Shown here: positions 13,346-25,278 of the stretch, one piece after another
Numbering within the stretch: the stretch's first letter is position 1
Layout: each line of letters starts with the position of its first letter
NCBI GenBank assembly: GCA_030549205.1
Contig: JAUKTV010000003.1
Location: 1,178,001-1,242,000, forward strand
Source of the DNA: Apiosordaria backusii
Lineage: Eukaryota > Ascomycota > Sordariomycetes > Sordariales > Lasiosphaeriaceae
Direction: 5' to 3'
DNA length: 64,000 nt
The notes under the pieces: model-generated
Seen by the model: only the letters and a program-made list of their open reading frames with translations
Databases searched by the model: none
What the model was told of the DNA's origin: nothing
Translations under genes and position numbers: made by a program

Positions 13346-14728
13346 TAGGGGAATCCTTTTATTTAAATACTTTATCTTAATTCTATTTAGTATTAATCTA
13401 CCGGTCTACTTTAAAATCGATTAAATCTTATTTAAATTAATAAAGTTTAATATATTATTTAAAAAATAAACGATTAAAAGTCTATATAATTAACTTAAAA
13501 ATAAAGGAGAAGTTTTTATTTTACTTTTTATTATCTTTTTTTCGGTATAATTATTATTATATTGCTAAATTTAAAGTAATTATTATTATTTACCTTTAAG
13601 ATTTTGTATTTATAGACTTTTAATATAGTAAACTATATATTATTATTGTATTAATATTATTTTTTAATTATTAAGTTATATAAAATAGATTTATACTTAA
13701 TATTATAAATAGTTAATTAAGTTTTAATATAGTAAGTAATATAAAAAAAGAATATAGTAGGTAATATAGGAAAGTAATATAGTAAATAATATAGAAAAGA
13801 AAGAAGAATAAATAAGATCTTTTTTAACTTTATATAAATGTTAATATTTAACTATAATATAGGTTAGTAAAGGAATTATTAATATAATTATAAATAATTT
13901 AATATAAAGAAAGTATTTAAAAGGTTGAATTATATTATTATTTTATAAGTTTATTATTAAATTTAATAATAGAAAGCTTAATTATATAATAAATATATAA
14001 TAAATATAAAATTATAACGGTAGCTTTAAGTAATTTAAGTAATATATTAAATTAATAATAAAGAGAACTAACGTTAAGTATAGTAGTATATAAGAAATCC
14101 TTTTTTAGAAGCTTTACTTTTTAGAAAAATAAAGATATTATATTAATAAATTTAAAGTATTTATAATAATTTAACTTTAGAATTTTATATTTACAAGTTT
14201 TTAATATAATTATATATTATTATTATATTAATATTATTTTTTAATTATTAAATTATATAAGATAAATTTATATTAAATATTATAATTAGTTAAAATTTAA
14301 TATAATAATTAATATAAAAAAGGAATATAGTATATAATATAGGAAAGAAATATAGTAAATAATATAAGAAAAGAATATAGTAAGTAATATAAAAAAGAAA
14401 TAGTAAAAAAAAAGAAATAAATAAAATCCTTTTTAATTTTGTATAAATATTAGTATTTAATTTTAATATAAGTTAATAAAGAACTTATTAATGTAATTAT
14501 AAGTAATTCGATAATAAAGGAGGTATTGAAAAGGTTTAATTATATTATTATTTTATAAATTTATTATTAAACTTAATAAAAGAAAGTTTAATTAAATAAT
14601 AAATATATAACTATAACGGTAACCTTAAATAGTTTAAGTAGTATATTAAATTAACTATAAAGAGCATTAACGTTAAGTATAGTATTATAAAAGAATTTGT
14701 TTTTTAAAAGCTTTACTTTTTAAAAAGA

Positions 14729-15255
14729 TATATATATAAAATATAATATAAAACTATTTATAATTAATATGATAATATTTTTAAATTATTTAATATGAGT
14801 ATTTAATATAATTATTGAATTAATTATTGATTTAACTATTTTATCTTTTATTATAACTATAACTAAGATTAACTTTATTAATTATATTTTAATGTTATCT
14901 TTTTATTTAAATATTTTATTTTAAATCTTCTTTTTATTATTATCTTTAATTTAATATTTAAAGTTAAAATTAATTAAAAAATAAAGTAAAAATAATATAT
15001 ATAACGTACTTTTAAATATAAATAATATTTATATTTTTGTAGTTTCTATTATTTTTACTTAATGTAATTATTATTATATTAATAAAGTTAAAATACTTAT
15101 TATTTTATAACTTAATATTTTATATTTATAAATTTTTAATATTTATATATCTTATTATAATATTAATAATATTTTTTAATTATTAAAGTATATAAAATAA
15201 ACTTATCTTTAATATTATAAATAATCGATTAAATCTTAATATAATAAGTAATATA
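14729..15255 (+). mobile_element. K repeat fragment K7 (left part)
   Basis: Starts immediately at the right end of K5 with a badly damaged left terminus (atatatataaaatataatataaaa) and follows the K order up to 'aatcttaatataataagtaatataaaa', where it meets an oppositely oriented K fragment. Heavily mutated. Confidence 0.5.
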
Positions 15256-15475
15256 AAATTTTTTTTTATAATACTACATTTACTATACTATTTAATTAAT
15301 TAAAGTTACTATTATAATTATATATTTATTATATAATTAAGCTACTTTTTATTTAATTTAATAATATATTTATAAAATAATAATATAATTAAAGCTTTTA
15401 AATACCTTTTTATAATTAAATTATTTATAATTATATTAATAATTACTTTATAAAGTTATTATTAAAATTATTAAA
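15256..15475 (-). mobile_element. K repeat fragment K8
   Basis: Reads as the inverse orientation of K: 'tttttttttataatactacatttactatac' corresponds to the K end segment, then the 'tatatttattatataattaa' motif and 'taatatatttataaaataataatata'. It breaks off near 15475. Confidence 0.5.
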
Positions 15476-16908
15476 AATAAATATACGATAGATTTTACTT
15501 CTTTCGGTTATTCGGTTATACTTTAATTTATAAATAAGTAATTTATTTAATTTTAATTTTAATTCTTTAATATTTAATCTTATAGTAATATTTATAATAA
15601 TTAAATTATAATTTAAAAGTATAATTAACTATTTTAATTTTATAATAATATATTTAAATATTTGTTAAAGTAGTTAATTTAATTAAATATAATTTTGATA
15701 TTATTAAAAACGGCTTTTAAATATATAAAGTAAATATTTTTATTAAGGTTTTTAATTATTATAAATTAAAATAACGTTACTTATTATATTATTATACTTA
15801 ATTAAAGTTATAAACTTCCAATAATAAAGGTTAAAGACTATTGGTTAATAAATTGTTTAATTAGTTTTTTATTAAATTATTAAAGTTAACTTTAGGTTTT
15901 TTTTCTTTAATAGAAAGTTTTAAACCTTTTATTTACTATAGTTAAATAGTAACTTATTTTATTAATATTTAAATAATTGATAATAATAATATTATATTTT
16001 TTATTATATATTTAAAGAAGTTATAAAACTTTTTAAAGTTTTTAATAGATAATTTAATTAATAAATAAGTAGATTTTATAAATTTAAAGGTAATTAAATA
16101 AAGTTAAGGTACGTTTCTTTTCAAATTGTCTTTATTACTTTTATAAAATTGGGATTTTTAGAAAGAAATAATAGGCTTTAAAGTAATTTATAGTATTTTT
16201 AATTATAGATTGGTTAATATAAGAGTTAGTTTAAATAAATTATAAAATATAGCTTTTAAAACTAGCTTTTTAAATATTTATAAGGGTTTAAAGGCGGCTA
16301 TAAAGTATACTGTTATTATAAAGTATATTACATTTTATACAGCTTTTAAATAATAGTTTATAATACTTTTATTTATTAAAAACGGTTAATAATATTATAT
16401 ATTAAAGGTATTTTTATTGTAATTATGTTATATTATAATAGGAATTGCCTTTAAATCAATATTAATTAACGGACAGTTATAATAATTATACTTTTAAATA
16501 ATTAGTTTTTAAATAGTATTTTTATAATATAGACTAATAATTACGATTTTAAAATAATATTATAAAGTAATATTAGGATTTATTATATTGAGAAAATATA
16601 TATTTTGAGTAAAATTTTAAATAAAAATAAATATATTAAATTGAATTTATTATTTTTAAAATTTAAATTATTTTAAGTTTTTATTTTTGACTTTATTTCT
16701 AAAGAGGACTTTAAATTAATATAAAACCTATAAGTAATGGTCGGTAATGAATTTATTATATTAATAAATCTTTAAAATAAAATAAAACATTTTAAGTAAA
16801 ATTTAAATAAAGATATTAATTAAAGTTTTATAGTTATTTTAAGTTATTATTATTTTAAAAGAATAAACTATATTTTTAATTTTAAATAAGAACTTTAAAT
16901 TAATATTT
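15476..16908. other. Unrecognised AT-rich relic (U1)
   Basis: About 1.4 kb unlike the K, S, Copia or Gypsy families here. It is stop-rich in all frames. A short GC-richer run near 16260-16330 reads IYKGLKAAIKYTVIIKYITF on the plus strand, which may be a remnant of coding sequence, but I cannot name it. Two imperfect ~185 bp direct repeats end in 'actttaaattaatat' near 16708 and 16892. SINE S2 is inserted at the second, and U1 continues to about 17443. Confidence 0.4.
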
Positions 16909-17371
16909 TCTTTATAAAATATAATAGTATGTATTTAAAGGCGTTTTATTTACTATATATAATTAAGGAATTATAAATTTAAATTTTATATAAAATAAAA
17001 AAGTTAAATTTTTATTAACTTAATAATTAAAATATAATATAAAGTAAGGCTTAATTATACTATAAAACTTATTAAATTATAAATAGTTTTATTATTTAAA
17101 AGTATTTTTTCAATATAAATATAATTATAAAGTTCAAAACTATATTAAAGTTAATTTAAACAACGATTATTAATATAAAGTAGAAAGAGCTTTAATTATA
17201 ATATAATAATAATTAAGTATAAATAGAGAAAAAGGGTTTTTATAGAATTGAATTTATTAAATAAGTTTAATAAAATATATACATTTCCTTTTATATTTAA
17301 TAGTTTTTTAAATTAAATATAAATAGGTTAATTTTTAATTTATTATAACGTTTTAATATATAATATTCTTC
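16909..17371 (+). mobile_element. SINE copy S2
   Basis: 463 bp, plus orientation. Its head 'aatataatagtatgtatttaaagg' is the RIP-damaged counterpart of the S1 head. Flanking ctttaaattaatattt (893-908 of the 16-kb line, i.e. 16893-16908) and ttttaaattaatactt (17372-17387) form a 16-bp target duplication differing only by C/T. The tail ends in 'ataatattctt'. Confidence 0.7.
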
Positions 17372-17443
17372 TTTTAAATTAATACTTGAAAGAAACAGTT
17401 TAAATATATTAAAAGTTTAAAATAGTGAATTGAAAATATATAA

Positions 17444-17905
17444 CTTAAGGTTCAGTAGTATATATATAAGATATAATATATAGATGTTTATAATTAATAT
17501 AATAATATCTTTAAGTTATTTAATATAATTAAAGGATTAGTTACTCAACTTATTAAGCCATTTATTTTTTACAATTACCTTTACGATTTTAATTAACTTT
17601 ATTTATTATTCTTTTACTTTATTCTTTTGTAAATACTTTCTTTTGATTATTATTATTATTATTATTAATCTATTGTTTTAATTTAAAGTTTATTAAATTG
17701 TATTTAAATTAGTAAAGTATAATATATTATTTAAAAAATAAAGTATTAAAGGTATATATAACTACCTTTTAAATAAAGAAGAGAAGTTTATTTTACTTTC
17801 TTCTTATCTTTTTTTAATAAAGTTATTATAATATTAATAAGTTAAAACTTATTACCATTTAATATTAGAATTTAATATTTATAAGCTTTTAATATAGTTA
17901 GCATT
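17444..17905 (+). mobile_element. K repeat fragment K9 (left half)
   Basis: Clear left terminus CTTAAGGTTCAGTAGTATATATATAAGAT, followed by the K body as far as 'aagcttttaatatagttagcatt'. An inverted K fragment then takes over, so the right half is missing. Confidence 0.65.
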
Positions 17906-18248
17906 TTATTAACGTTTTTTTACTATTCTTTTTTTACATTTCCTATTATATTAAAATTTAATTAATTATACTACTAATTATAAAACTATTTTCTTAAATT
18001 TAATAATAAAAAGATATTCTTAATATAATAATAATATGTTATTATATTAAAAGCCTATAAATATAAAATCTTAAAGTTCAATTTTTAAAAGTCCTTTAAA
18101 TTTACTAATGAATATAATAATATTTATATTAAAAAAGATAATAATAATTAAAAAGGTATAAATATTACTTTTAATTAAAAATTAATTATATATATTATAT
18201 TAATATCTCTTTAAAAAGTAAAGCTTTTAAAAAAAAAGGTTTTTTATA
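17906..18248 (-). mobile_element. K repeat fragments K10 and K11
   Basis: 17906-18206 is an internal piece of K in inverse orientation, from the minisatellite to the 'attaattatatatatt' segment. 18207-18248 is a ~40 bp stub of the K terminus ('ctctttaaaaagtaaagctttt') directly next to a second, nearly identical terminus at 18249. Confidence 0.5.
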
Positions 18249-19135
18249 TCTTTTTAAAAAGTAAAAAAAAAATTTCTTTTATAATACTATATTTAATGTT
18301 AATTCTCTTCATAATTAATCTAATATATTATTTAAATTATTTAAAGTTACCGTTATAATTATATATTTATTATATACTTATTATATATTTATTATATAAT
18401 TAAACCTTTTACTATTAAATTTAATAATAAACTTATATAATAATATTATAATTAAACTTTTTAAACGTTTCTTTTATATTAAATTACTTATAACTACGTT
18501 AATAACTTCTTTATTAACTAACGTTAAAGTTAAATATTAACGGTTATATAAAGTTAAAAAACATCCTATTTATTACTTTTCTTTCTTTCTTATATTATTT
18601 ATTATATTTTTGTTTTATATTATTTATTATATTACTTTTCTATATTACTTATTATAGTTTTCTTCTATATTACTTACTATATTAAAATTTAATTAATTGT
18701 AATATTAAATATAGATTTAATTTATATTAAAAGTTTAACAATATAATATTTCAAAGTTAAATAAAAGCGGTTATTTTGAATTTATTAATATTATAATAGT
18801 TATATTAAAGAAAGATAATAACAAGTAAAATAATAGCATTTTGTTTATTTAAAAGTTAATTATATATATTTTCGATACTTTATTTTTTAAATAATATACT
18901 AAATTTTATTAATTTAAATAGAATTTGATCGATTTTAAGGTAAATTGGTAAATTAATAATAAATTAAATTGGAATAAAGGATTTAAATAAAAGGATAAGG
19001 TGAAAGTATAATTAAAGATATTAATTATTATTGCGAAAGTAATAGTAAAGGATAAGATAATTTTATAAGTAATTAATTAAATACCTATATTAAATAATCT
19101 AAAGATATTATTATAAGTATCTATATATTATAAAA
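18249..19135 (-). mobile_element. K repeat copy K12
   Basis: Inverse orientation. It starts at the hairpin terminus ('tctttttaaaaagtaaaaaaaaaatttcttttataatac') and passes through the minisatellite and the 'attggtaaattaataataaa' segment. It stops at 'agtatctatatattat', just short of the other terminus. Confidence 0.65.
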
Positions 19136-20013
19136 TTTTATAACGTTATACTTAATGTTAGTTTTTTTTATAATTAATTTAATATACTATTTAAATTATT
19201 TAAAGTTACCGTTATAATTATATAATTATTTTATACTTATTATATATTTATTATATAATTAAACTTTTTATTATTAAATTTAATAATAAATTTATATAAT
19301 AATATTATAATTAAACTTTTTAAATACCTTCTTTATTATTAAATTATTTATAACTATAACCTGTATTAATGTTAAGTATTAGTATTTATATAAAGTTAAA
19401 AAGAATCTTATTTATTAAATTTTTTTTCCCTTCTTTTTTTATATTATTTATTACATTCCTTTTTTACATTACCTAAAACTTAATCGATTATAGTATTAAA
19501 TATAGATTTATTTTATATAATTTAATATTTAAAAGATAATATTAATATAATAATAATATATAATTATATTAAAAACTTATAAATATAAAACTTTAATATT
19601 AAATAGTAAAAAAGTTAAATTAATCGATATAATAATAATTATATTAAAGCAAGATAGTAAAAAGCGAAATATAAGTTTTCTTTATATTTAAAATTTAACT
19701 CTCTATAAGTTTAATACTTTATTTTTGAATTATTTTTTAAACTTTATTAATTTAAATAAAAGTTAATTAAGCTTAATAGAAAATTGTAAATTAATAAAGA
19801 TAATAAAAAGAATTAAAATAAAGGCTTTAAATAAAAGGATAAAGTAAAAGGATAGTTTATAAAGTTAATATAAATTATAAGTATAATAGTAAAGGCTAAA
19901 ACGCTTTAATAGATAGTTAGTTTAATAATATATTAAATAATTTAAAGATATTATTATATTAATTATAAGTATCTGTATATTATATTCTATATCTATACTA
20001 TTGAACTTTAAAA
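19136..20013 (-). mobile_element. K repeat copy K13
   Basis: Abuts K12 in the same orientation. It lacks the ~40 bp hairpin terminus (it starts at 'ttttataacgttatacttaatg') but keeps the opposite end ('tatctatactattgaacttta', a damaged ACCACCGAACCTTAA). Confidence 0.65.
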
Positions 20014-20142
20014 TTGTATATTAATATATACCCTTTTATTTATTTAAGTAGGATTTAATAAAGTTTAATTGTAAAAAGTAAATTAATATTAATAATATTA
20101 ATTATAATAAAAATTAAAAAAAAGTTTTTAAATAAAAGGATA

Positions 20143-21100
20143 TTCCTATAGTATAATAGTATATTTTTAAAGACTTTTTAATTACTATATTTAAATAAAA
20201 GGTTATAAGTTTAAATTTTATATAAAATATAAAAGTTAAATTTATATTAATTTAATAATTAAAGTATAATTAAAGGTAAAGTTTATTTATATTATAACCT
20301 ATTAAATTATAAAATAACCTTATTACTTTAATAAAATAAAACCTCCGTTGCAGTAGTATATATTTAAGGGCCTTTTAAATTACTATATTTAATTAAAAAA
20401 TTATAAATTCAAATTTCGTATAGGGTAAAAAATGTTAAGTTTTTATTAATTAATAACTAAAGTAAAAAGTAAGACTTTTACTATAACCTATAGATTAATA
20501 AAATAGCCTTATTACCTTAATAGGATATTTATTAAGTGTAAATATAATTATAAGGTTAATAGCTATATCGAAATTAGCTAAAAGGATGTCTACCGACCTT
20601 AATTAAAAGCACTAAAATAACTACAGAAACTAAGTATAAGAAAGGATAAAGGGGTTTTTATCTAGTTAGATTAAATAAAAATATATAGGCTTCCATTTAA
20701 AATAGATAGTAACCTTACAGTTTATATATAGCGACCTCTTTAACTAAGTATAAATAAGCTAATTCCTAATCTACTATAAGGTTTAACAACGTTTTATATA
20801 ATATTAATTTTAATAAAGTAAATATTAAATATAAATATAATTATAAAGATAAAAGTTTTATTAAAGTTAATTTAAAGAATAACTATTTGTATAGAATAGA
20901 AAAGGCTTTAAATATAAAATAATAAAAGTTAAATATAAATAAAAATAAAGGTATTTCTATTTAATTAAGTTTTAATTAAATTAAATAAAAGATATAATAA
21001 TATCTTTATAATATATATATAATAACCCTTTTAATAAAATATAAATAAGTTTATTTTTAATATATTATAATGTTTTAATATTTAATATTTTTTTTTTTAC
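20143..21100 (+). mobile_element. SINE copy S3, host of SINE S4
   Basis: Segments 20143-20340 and 20823-21100 form one S element. The head 'cctatagtataatagtatattttt' is a damaged tRNA-like start. The tail is 'tgttttaatatttaatattt'. The flanks ataaaaggata (20132-20142) and ataaaaagata (21101-21111) are an 11-bp duplication with one G/A change. Confidence 0.65.
20341..20807 (+). mobile_element. SINE copy S4, inserted in S3
   Basis: 467 bp, better preserved than its host. The head 'acctccgttgcagtagtatatatttaagggcc' aligns with the S1 head. The duplication ctttaataaaataaa (20326-20340) / ttttaataaagtaaa (20808-20822) is 15 bp with one C/T and one G/A change. This is a SINE inserted into a SINE of the same family. 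Confidence 0.75.
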
Positions 21101-21356
21101 ATAAAAAGATAAGATAAAAGTATAATTAACGAAATTAATTTTGATTATAATAATAATAGTAAAGGATAAAATAACTTCTAATTGAAAAGTTATATTAAAT
21201 GGCTTAAAAATATTATTATAATGATTATAAATATTTATATATTATATATATATATATACTATTAAAATAAAAAAATAATAAAAATATTAAAGACTTTAAA
21301 AATAAAATAGCTTTTTTTAAAATAAAGTATAATACTTTTATAATGAAAATATATAT

Positions 21357-22303
21357 TTAACGTTCGGTAGTATATATACAAGATATAACATACAGATACT
21401 TACAATTAATACAATAATAAATAATATCTTTAAATTATTTAATATATTATTAAATTAACTATTTATTAAAGTATTTTAACCGTTATCATTATACTTATAA
21501 TTAATATTAACTTTACTAACTATCCTTTTATTTTATTTTTTTATTTAAAAGCTTTATCCTAATTTTTCTTATTATCTTTATTAATTTACAATTTTTTATT
21601 AAACTTATTTAACCTTTATTTAAATTAATAGAATTTAACTTAATATTTAAAAAATAAAATATAAACTTTATATTAAATTAAATTTTAAATATAAATAAAG
21701 CCTATATTTTATTCTTTATTATCTGTTTTAATATAACTATTATTATATTAATTAAAATTTTATATTTATAGACTTTTGATTTAATTATATAGTATTATTA
21801 TATTAATATTATCTTTTAATTATTAAATTATATAAAATAGATTTATATTTAATATTATAATCAATTAAATTTTAATATAGTAAATAATATAAAAAAGTAA
21901 TATAATAGGTAATGTAAGAAAGTAACATAATATATAATATAAAAGAGGAATATAGTAAATAATATAAAAAAGGAAGAAAAATAAGGAACAAATTTTTTTT
22001 TAACTTTATAGTATTTAAGTTTAATATAAGCCGCTAAAAGAATTATCGATATAATTATAAGTAATTGAATAATAAAGAACGCGTTTAAAAAGTTTAATTA
22101 TAATATTATTATATAAGCTTATTATTAAATTTGATAGAAAATAGTTTAATTATATAACAAGTATATAATAAATATATAATAAATATATAACTATAACGGT
22201 AACTTTAGTGAATTTAAATAATATATTAAATTAACTATAAAAAATTAATATTAAATATAACGTTATAAAAGAATTTTTTTTTAAAAGCTTTACTTTTTAA
22301 AGA
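21357..22303 (+). mobile_element. K repeat copy K15, near full length
   Basis: Both termini are present: 'ttaacgttcggtagtatatatacaagat' on the left, 'taaaagctttactttttaaagata' on the right. About 947 bp, with the usual internal order and minisatellite units near 21870-21965. Damage is moderate. Confidence 0.8.
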
Positions 22304-22423
22304 TATAATAATACCTTTTTTTATATTTTATTTATATGAAGAATATTTAACTTTAATATAATATTAATTATAATATAAAAAGATTTATTATAAATTATAT
22401 TATATTTATTAAAAAAACAAATG

Positions 22424-23341
22424 TCTCTTTAAAAAGTGGAGCTTTTAAAAAAGAATTTCTTTTATAACGCTATATCCGGCATTAATTCTCTTTATAATTA
22501 ATCCAATATATTACTTAAATTACTTAAAGTTACTGTTATAATTATATACTTATTATATAGTTAAACTTTTTACCGTTAAATTTAATAATAAGCTTATATA
22601 ATAATATTATAGTTAAACCTTTTAAACGCTTTCTTTATATTAAATTACTCATAACCGTACCGATAACTCCATTACCGGCTAATATTAAGGTTAAATACTA
22701 ACATTTATATAAGGTTAGAAAAAATCCTATTTATTACTTTTCTTTCTTTCCTATATTATTTACTATATTCCTTTTTTATATTACCTACTAAATTACTTTC
22801 CTATATTACTTACTATATTCCTTTTCTATATTACATACTATATTAAAACTTAATCAACCACTTATAATATTAAATATAAGTTTATTTTATATAATTTAAA
22901 AATTAAATGATAGTATTAATATAATAATAATATATAACTATATTAAAAGTTTATAAATATAAAATCTTAAAGGTAAATAACGGCGGTTACTTTAAATTTA
23001 CTAATAGCTATATTGAAAAAAAATAATAAAAAGTAAAATAAAAGCTTTTCCTTTATTTTAAAGTTAACTATATATATTTTTAATACTTTATTTTCTAAAT
23101 AATACGTTAAATTTTATTAATTTAAATAGGATTTAATCGATTTGAAGTAGACTGGTAGATTAATAATAAACGCAATTAAAATAAAATATTTAAATAAAAG
23201 AATAAAGTAAAAGTATAATTAGAGATATTAAGTATTATTACGGAAGTAATAGTAAAGAATAAGACGGCCTAATAGGTAATTAGTTAAATACTTATACTAA
23301 ATAACCTAAAGAGTTGTGTTAATCGTAAGTATCTATATATT
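22424..23341 (-). mobile_element. K repeat copy K16
   Basis: Inverse orientation, starting 'tgtctctttaaaaagtggagcttttaaaaaaga' and running through the full body to 'gtaagtatctatatatt'. The last ~30 bp at the far terminus are missing. The 120 bp before it are AT-rich and unassigned. Confidence 0.75.
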
Positions 23342-23384
23342 AAAAATAAATATTTAATCTTTAAATTAAAAAATAAGTAATACT

Positions 23385-23880
23385 TTATTATAATATAATA
23401 ATATATATTTAAAGGCCTTTTAAATTATTATATTTAATTAAAGGATTATAAATTTAAATTTTATATAAAATAAAAAACTTAACTTTCTATGAATTTAATA
23501 AGTTAAATATAATATAAAGTAAGGTATATTTATAAATAATATTATTATTTAAAGGTATTCTTTAAATATAAATATAATTATAAAGTTAAAGTTTTATTAT
23601 ATAATTTCAAAGTTTAATTTTTATACGTTAATTTAAATTAGGATTATAAATTAAGATATAGGTTAAATTAAATAAAGATTACTTTATAAAATTAAATATA
23701 AATAAAGAAAAAAGGGTTTTTAATTAATATAAGTTTTTAATAATAAGCTTGAAATAAAAATATTTAAATTTCCTTATAAAATAAATAATAGCCTTATATT
23801 TTATATATAGAAATCTCTTGAATTAATATAAATAAATAAATATAATTGATCTATAATAATACTTTAATATTTAATATTAA
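23385..23880 (+). mobile_element. SINE copy S5, strongly mutated
   Basis: The head 'ttattataatataataatatatatttaaaggcc' aligns with the S1 head, and the body order follows S2 and S3 to 'tactttaatatttaatatt'. The ends are approximate, because the flanking A-rich repeats differ by an indel. 23881-24016 holds nothing recognisable. Confidence 0.6.
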
Positions 23881-24016
23881 AAAAATAAAGGATTTTTAAT
23901 AAATATATATTAAAAAAGAATATAAATAATAATCTAATTATAATAAAAGTTTTAAAAAAAGTTTAAATTGTAAAATACTTTAATAGAAAATTACTTTTTA
24001 ACTTTAACTTTAATAA

Positions 24017-24971
24017 CTTAAGGTTCGGTGGTATATATATAAGACATGATATACAGATGCTTACGATCAATACAATAGTAAACAGTATCTTCAAGTTATT
24101 TAATATACTATTAAATTAGCTACCTATTAAAGCATCTTAGCCTTCACTATTATACCTACAATCGATATTAACTTTGCTAACTATCCTTCTACCTTATCCT
24201 TCTATTTAAAGGCTTTATTTTAAGTCTCTGTATTATCTTCTTTAATCTACCGGTCTATATTAAAATCAATTAAATCTTATCTAAATTAACAGAGTCTAAT
24301 ATATTAGTCGATAGATAAAGTAACAATAGTATATATAGTATATATTCGAGTGTAAACAACGCTTATATTCTTCTACTTTTTACTATCTTTCTTTAATATA
24401 GCTATTATTATATTGGCTAATTTAAGATACTTATAGTAATCTAACCTTAAGATTTTATACTTATAGGCTTTCGGTATAATTATATACTGCCATTATATTA
24501 GTACTATCTTTCAGTCGTTAAGTTGTATAGGACAGACCTATACTTAGTACTGCAAGTAGTCGATTAAGTCTTAATATAGTGAATAATATAGGAAAGTAAT
24601 ATAGTAGGTAATATAGGAGAAGAAGAAGAAAAGCAGTAAACAGGATCCTTTTTAACCTTATATAGACGCTAGTACCTGGCTTTAGTATAAGCCGGTAAAG
24701 GAGTTATCGACATAATTATAAGCAATTCGGTAATAAAAGAGGCGTTTAAAAGGTTTAGCTACAATTTTATTATATAAGTTTATTGTTAAACTCGATAGTA
24801 GAAGGTTTAACTATATAATAAGTATATAATAAGTATATAATAGTTATATAACTATAACGGTAGCCCTAGATAGTTTAAATAGCATACCAAATCAACTGTA
24901 AAGAGAACCAACGCCGGGTATAGCATTGTAAAAGAAATTCTTTTTTAAAAGCTCCACTTCTTAAAAAGACA
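24017..24971 (+). mobile_element. K repeat copy K17, full length and well preserved
   Basis: 955 bp from CTTAAGGTTCGGTGGTATATA to AAGCTCCACTTCTTAAAAAGAC. A good reference copy: many CpG/CpA sites survive (for example 'gctacctattaaagcatcttagcc', 'gcgctagtacctggc'). Two minisatellite units lie near 24570-24620. The terminal hairpin arms are weak here (AAAAG/CTTCT). A short minus-strand open frame crossing its right edge (24875-25141) spans two unrelated elements and is not a gene. Confidence 0.85.
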
Positions 24972-25188
24972 TTAAGGTCAAATTTATTTAAATTAAAGAA
25001 ATGTTTTTTAATAAACTTTATAATTTTATATATAGTAAGTTTAAGCTTAATTTTTTTACTTTTAATAGTAAGGATAAAATGATTTATTAAATTGACTTTA
25101 ATAATTTTATTTTTAACTTTAATTAAAGTATTTATTATCAAGGTTTTATTAATTGTTATACTTTTAATTAAGGTTTTTTTAAATATAG

Positions 25189-25278
25189 TATTTATAGTTT
25201 AAACTTTTTTAATTAAAGTATTTACAGTTAAAACTTTTTTAATTAAGATATTTATAATTAAAACTTTTTTAATAGGGG
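25189..25278 (-). repeat. 30-bp tandem repeat, three units
   Basis: Units start at 25189, 25219 and 25249 (tatttatagtttaaacttttttaattaaag and close variants). More diverged relatives extend left to ~25100 and right to ~25430. The period is a multiple of three, so it may have encoded a ten-residue repeat downstream of the Gypsy-I pol domain. Confidence 0.55.

Larger units (their letters stand above)
12869..13352 (-). mobile_element. SINE copy S1 with tRNA-like head (best preserved)
   Basis: A 484 bp element flanked by an exact 15-bp direct repeat, atccttttatttaaa, at 12854-12868 and 13353-13367. On the minus strand it starts CCCCTATGGCGCAGTGGCATG, and so carries a perfect RNA polymerase III A box (TGGCGCAGTGG) and, about 45 nt on, a tRNA T-arm-like segment. 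The rest is an unrelated body ending in an AT-rich tail. Long target duplications plus a tRNA-like head define a SINE, moved by another element's reverse transcriptase. It is the least C-to-T damaged S copy and stands out as a GC-richer island. A short open frame inside it (13075-13275) has no support as a gene. Confidence 0.85.
12678..14131 (+). mobile_element. K repeat copy K6, inserted in K5, host of SINE S1
   Basis: Left terminus 'ttaaggttcaatagtatatata' at 12678. Right terminus 'tagaagctttactttttagaaaaa' near 14130. It is interrupted by the SINE at 12869-13352 and its 15-bp duplication. Without the SINE the length is about 0.95 kb, which is full length for this family. Confidence 0.7.
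12284..14730 (+). mobile_element. K repeat copy K5, host of K6
   Basis: Starts with a damaged left terminus (tttaaagttgaatagtata) and ends with 'aaaagctttactttttaaaaagata'. The body is continuous if 12678-14131 is removed: the sequence breaks at 'ctattattatactaata' and resumes at 'gatattatattaataaattt'. These two stretches share ~14 bp apart from one C/T change and are the target duplication of K6. Confidence 0.65.
20030..21266 (-). mobile_element. K repeat fragment K14, host of SINE S3
   Basis: 20030-20142 and 21112-21266 join into the terminal third of an inverse K copy, from 'taggatttaataaag' to 'atatatatatatactattaaa'. The join restores the K order 'aaataaaaggata-agataaaagtata'. S3 occupies the gap. 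Confidence 0.6.

Noticed and set aside
13265..13352. Functional tRNA gene
   Set aside because: The acceptor and T-stem pairing is imperfect, no clear anticodon arm can be drawn, and the segment is the head of a repeated element with target duplications.
24875..25141. 88-codon minus-strand open frame
   Set aside because: It crosses the junction between K17 and Gypsy-I and is Lys/Ile/Asn-rich, as expected from AT-rich DNA.
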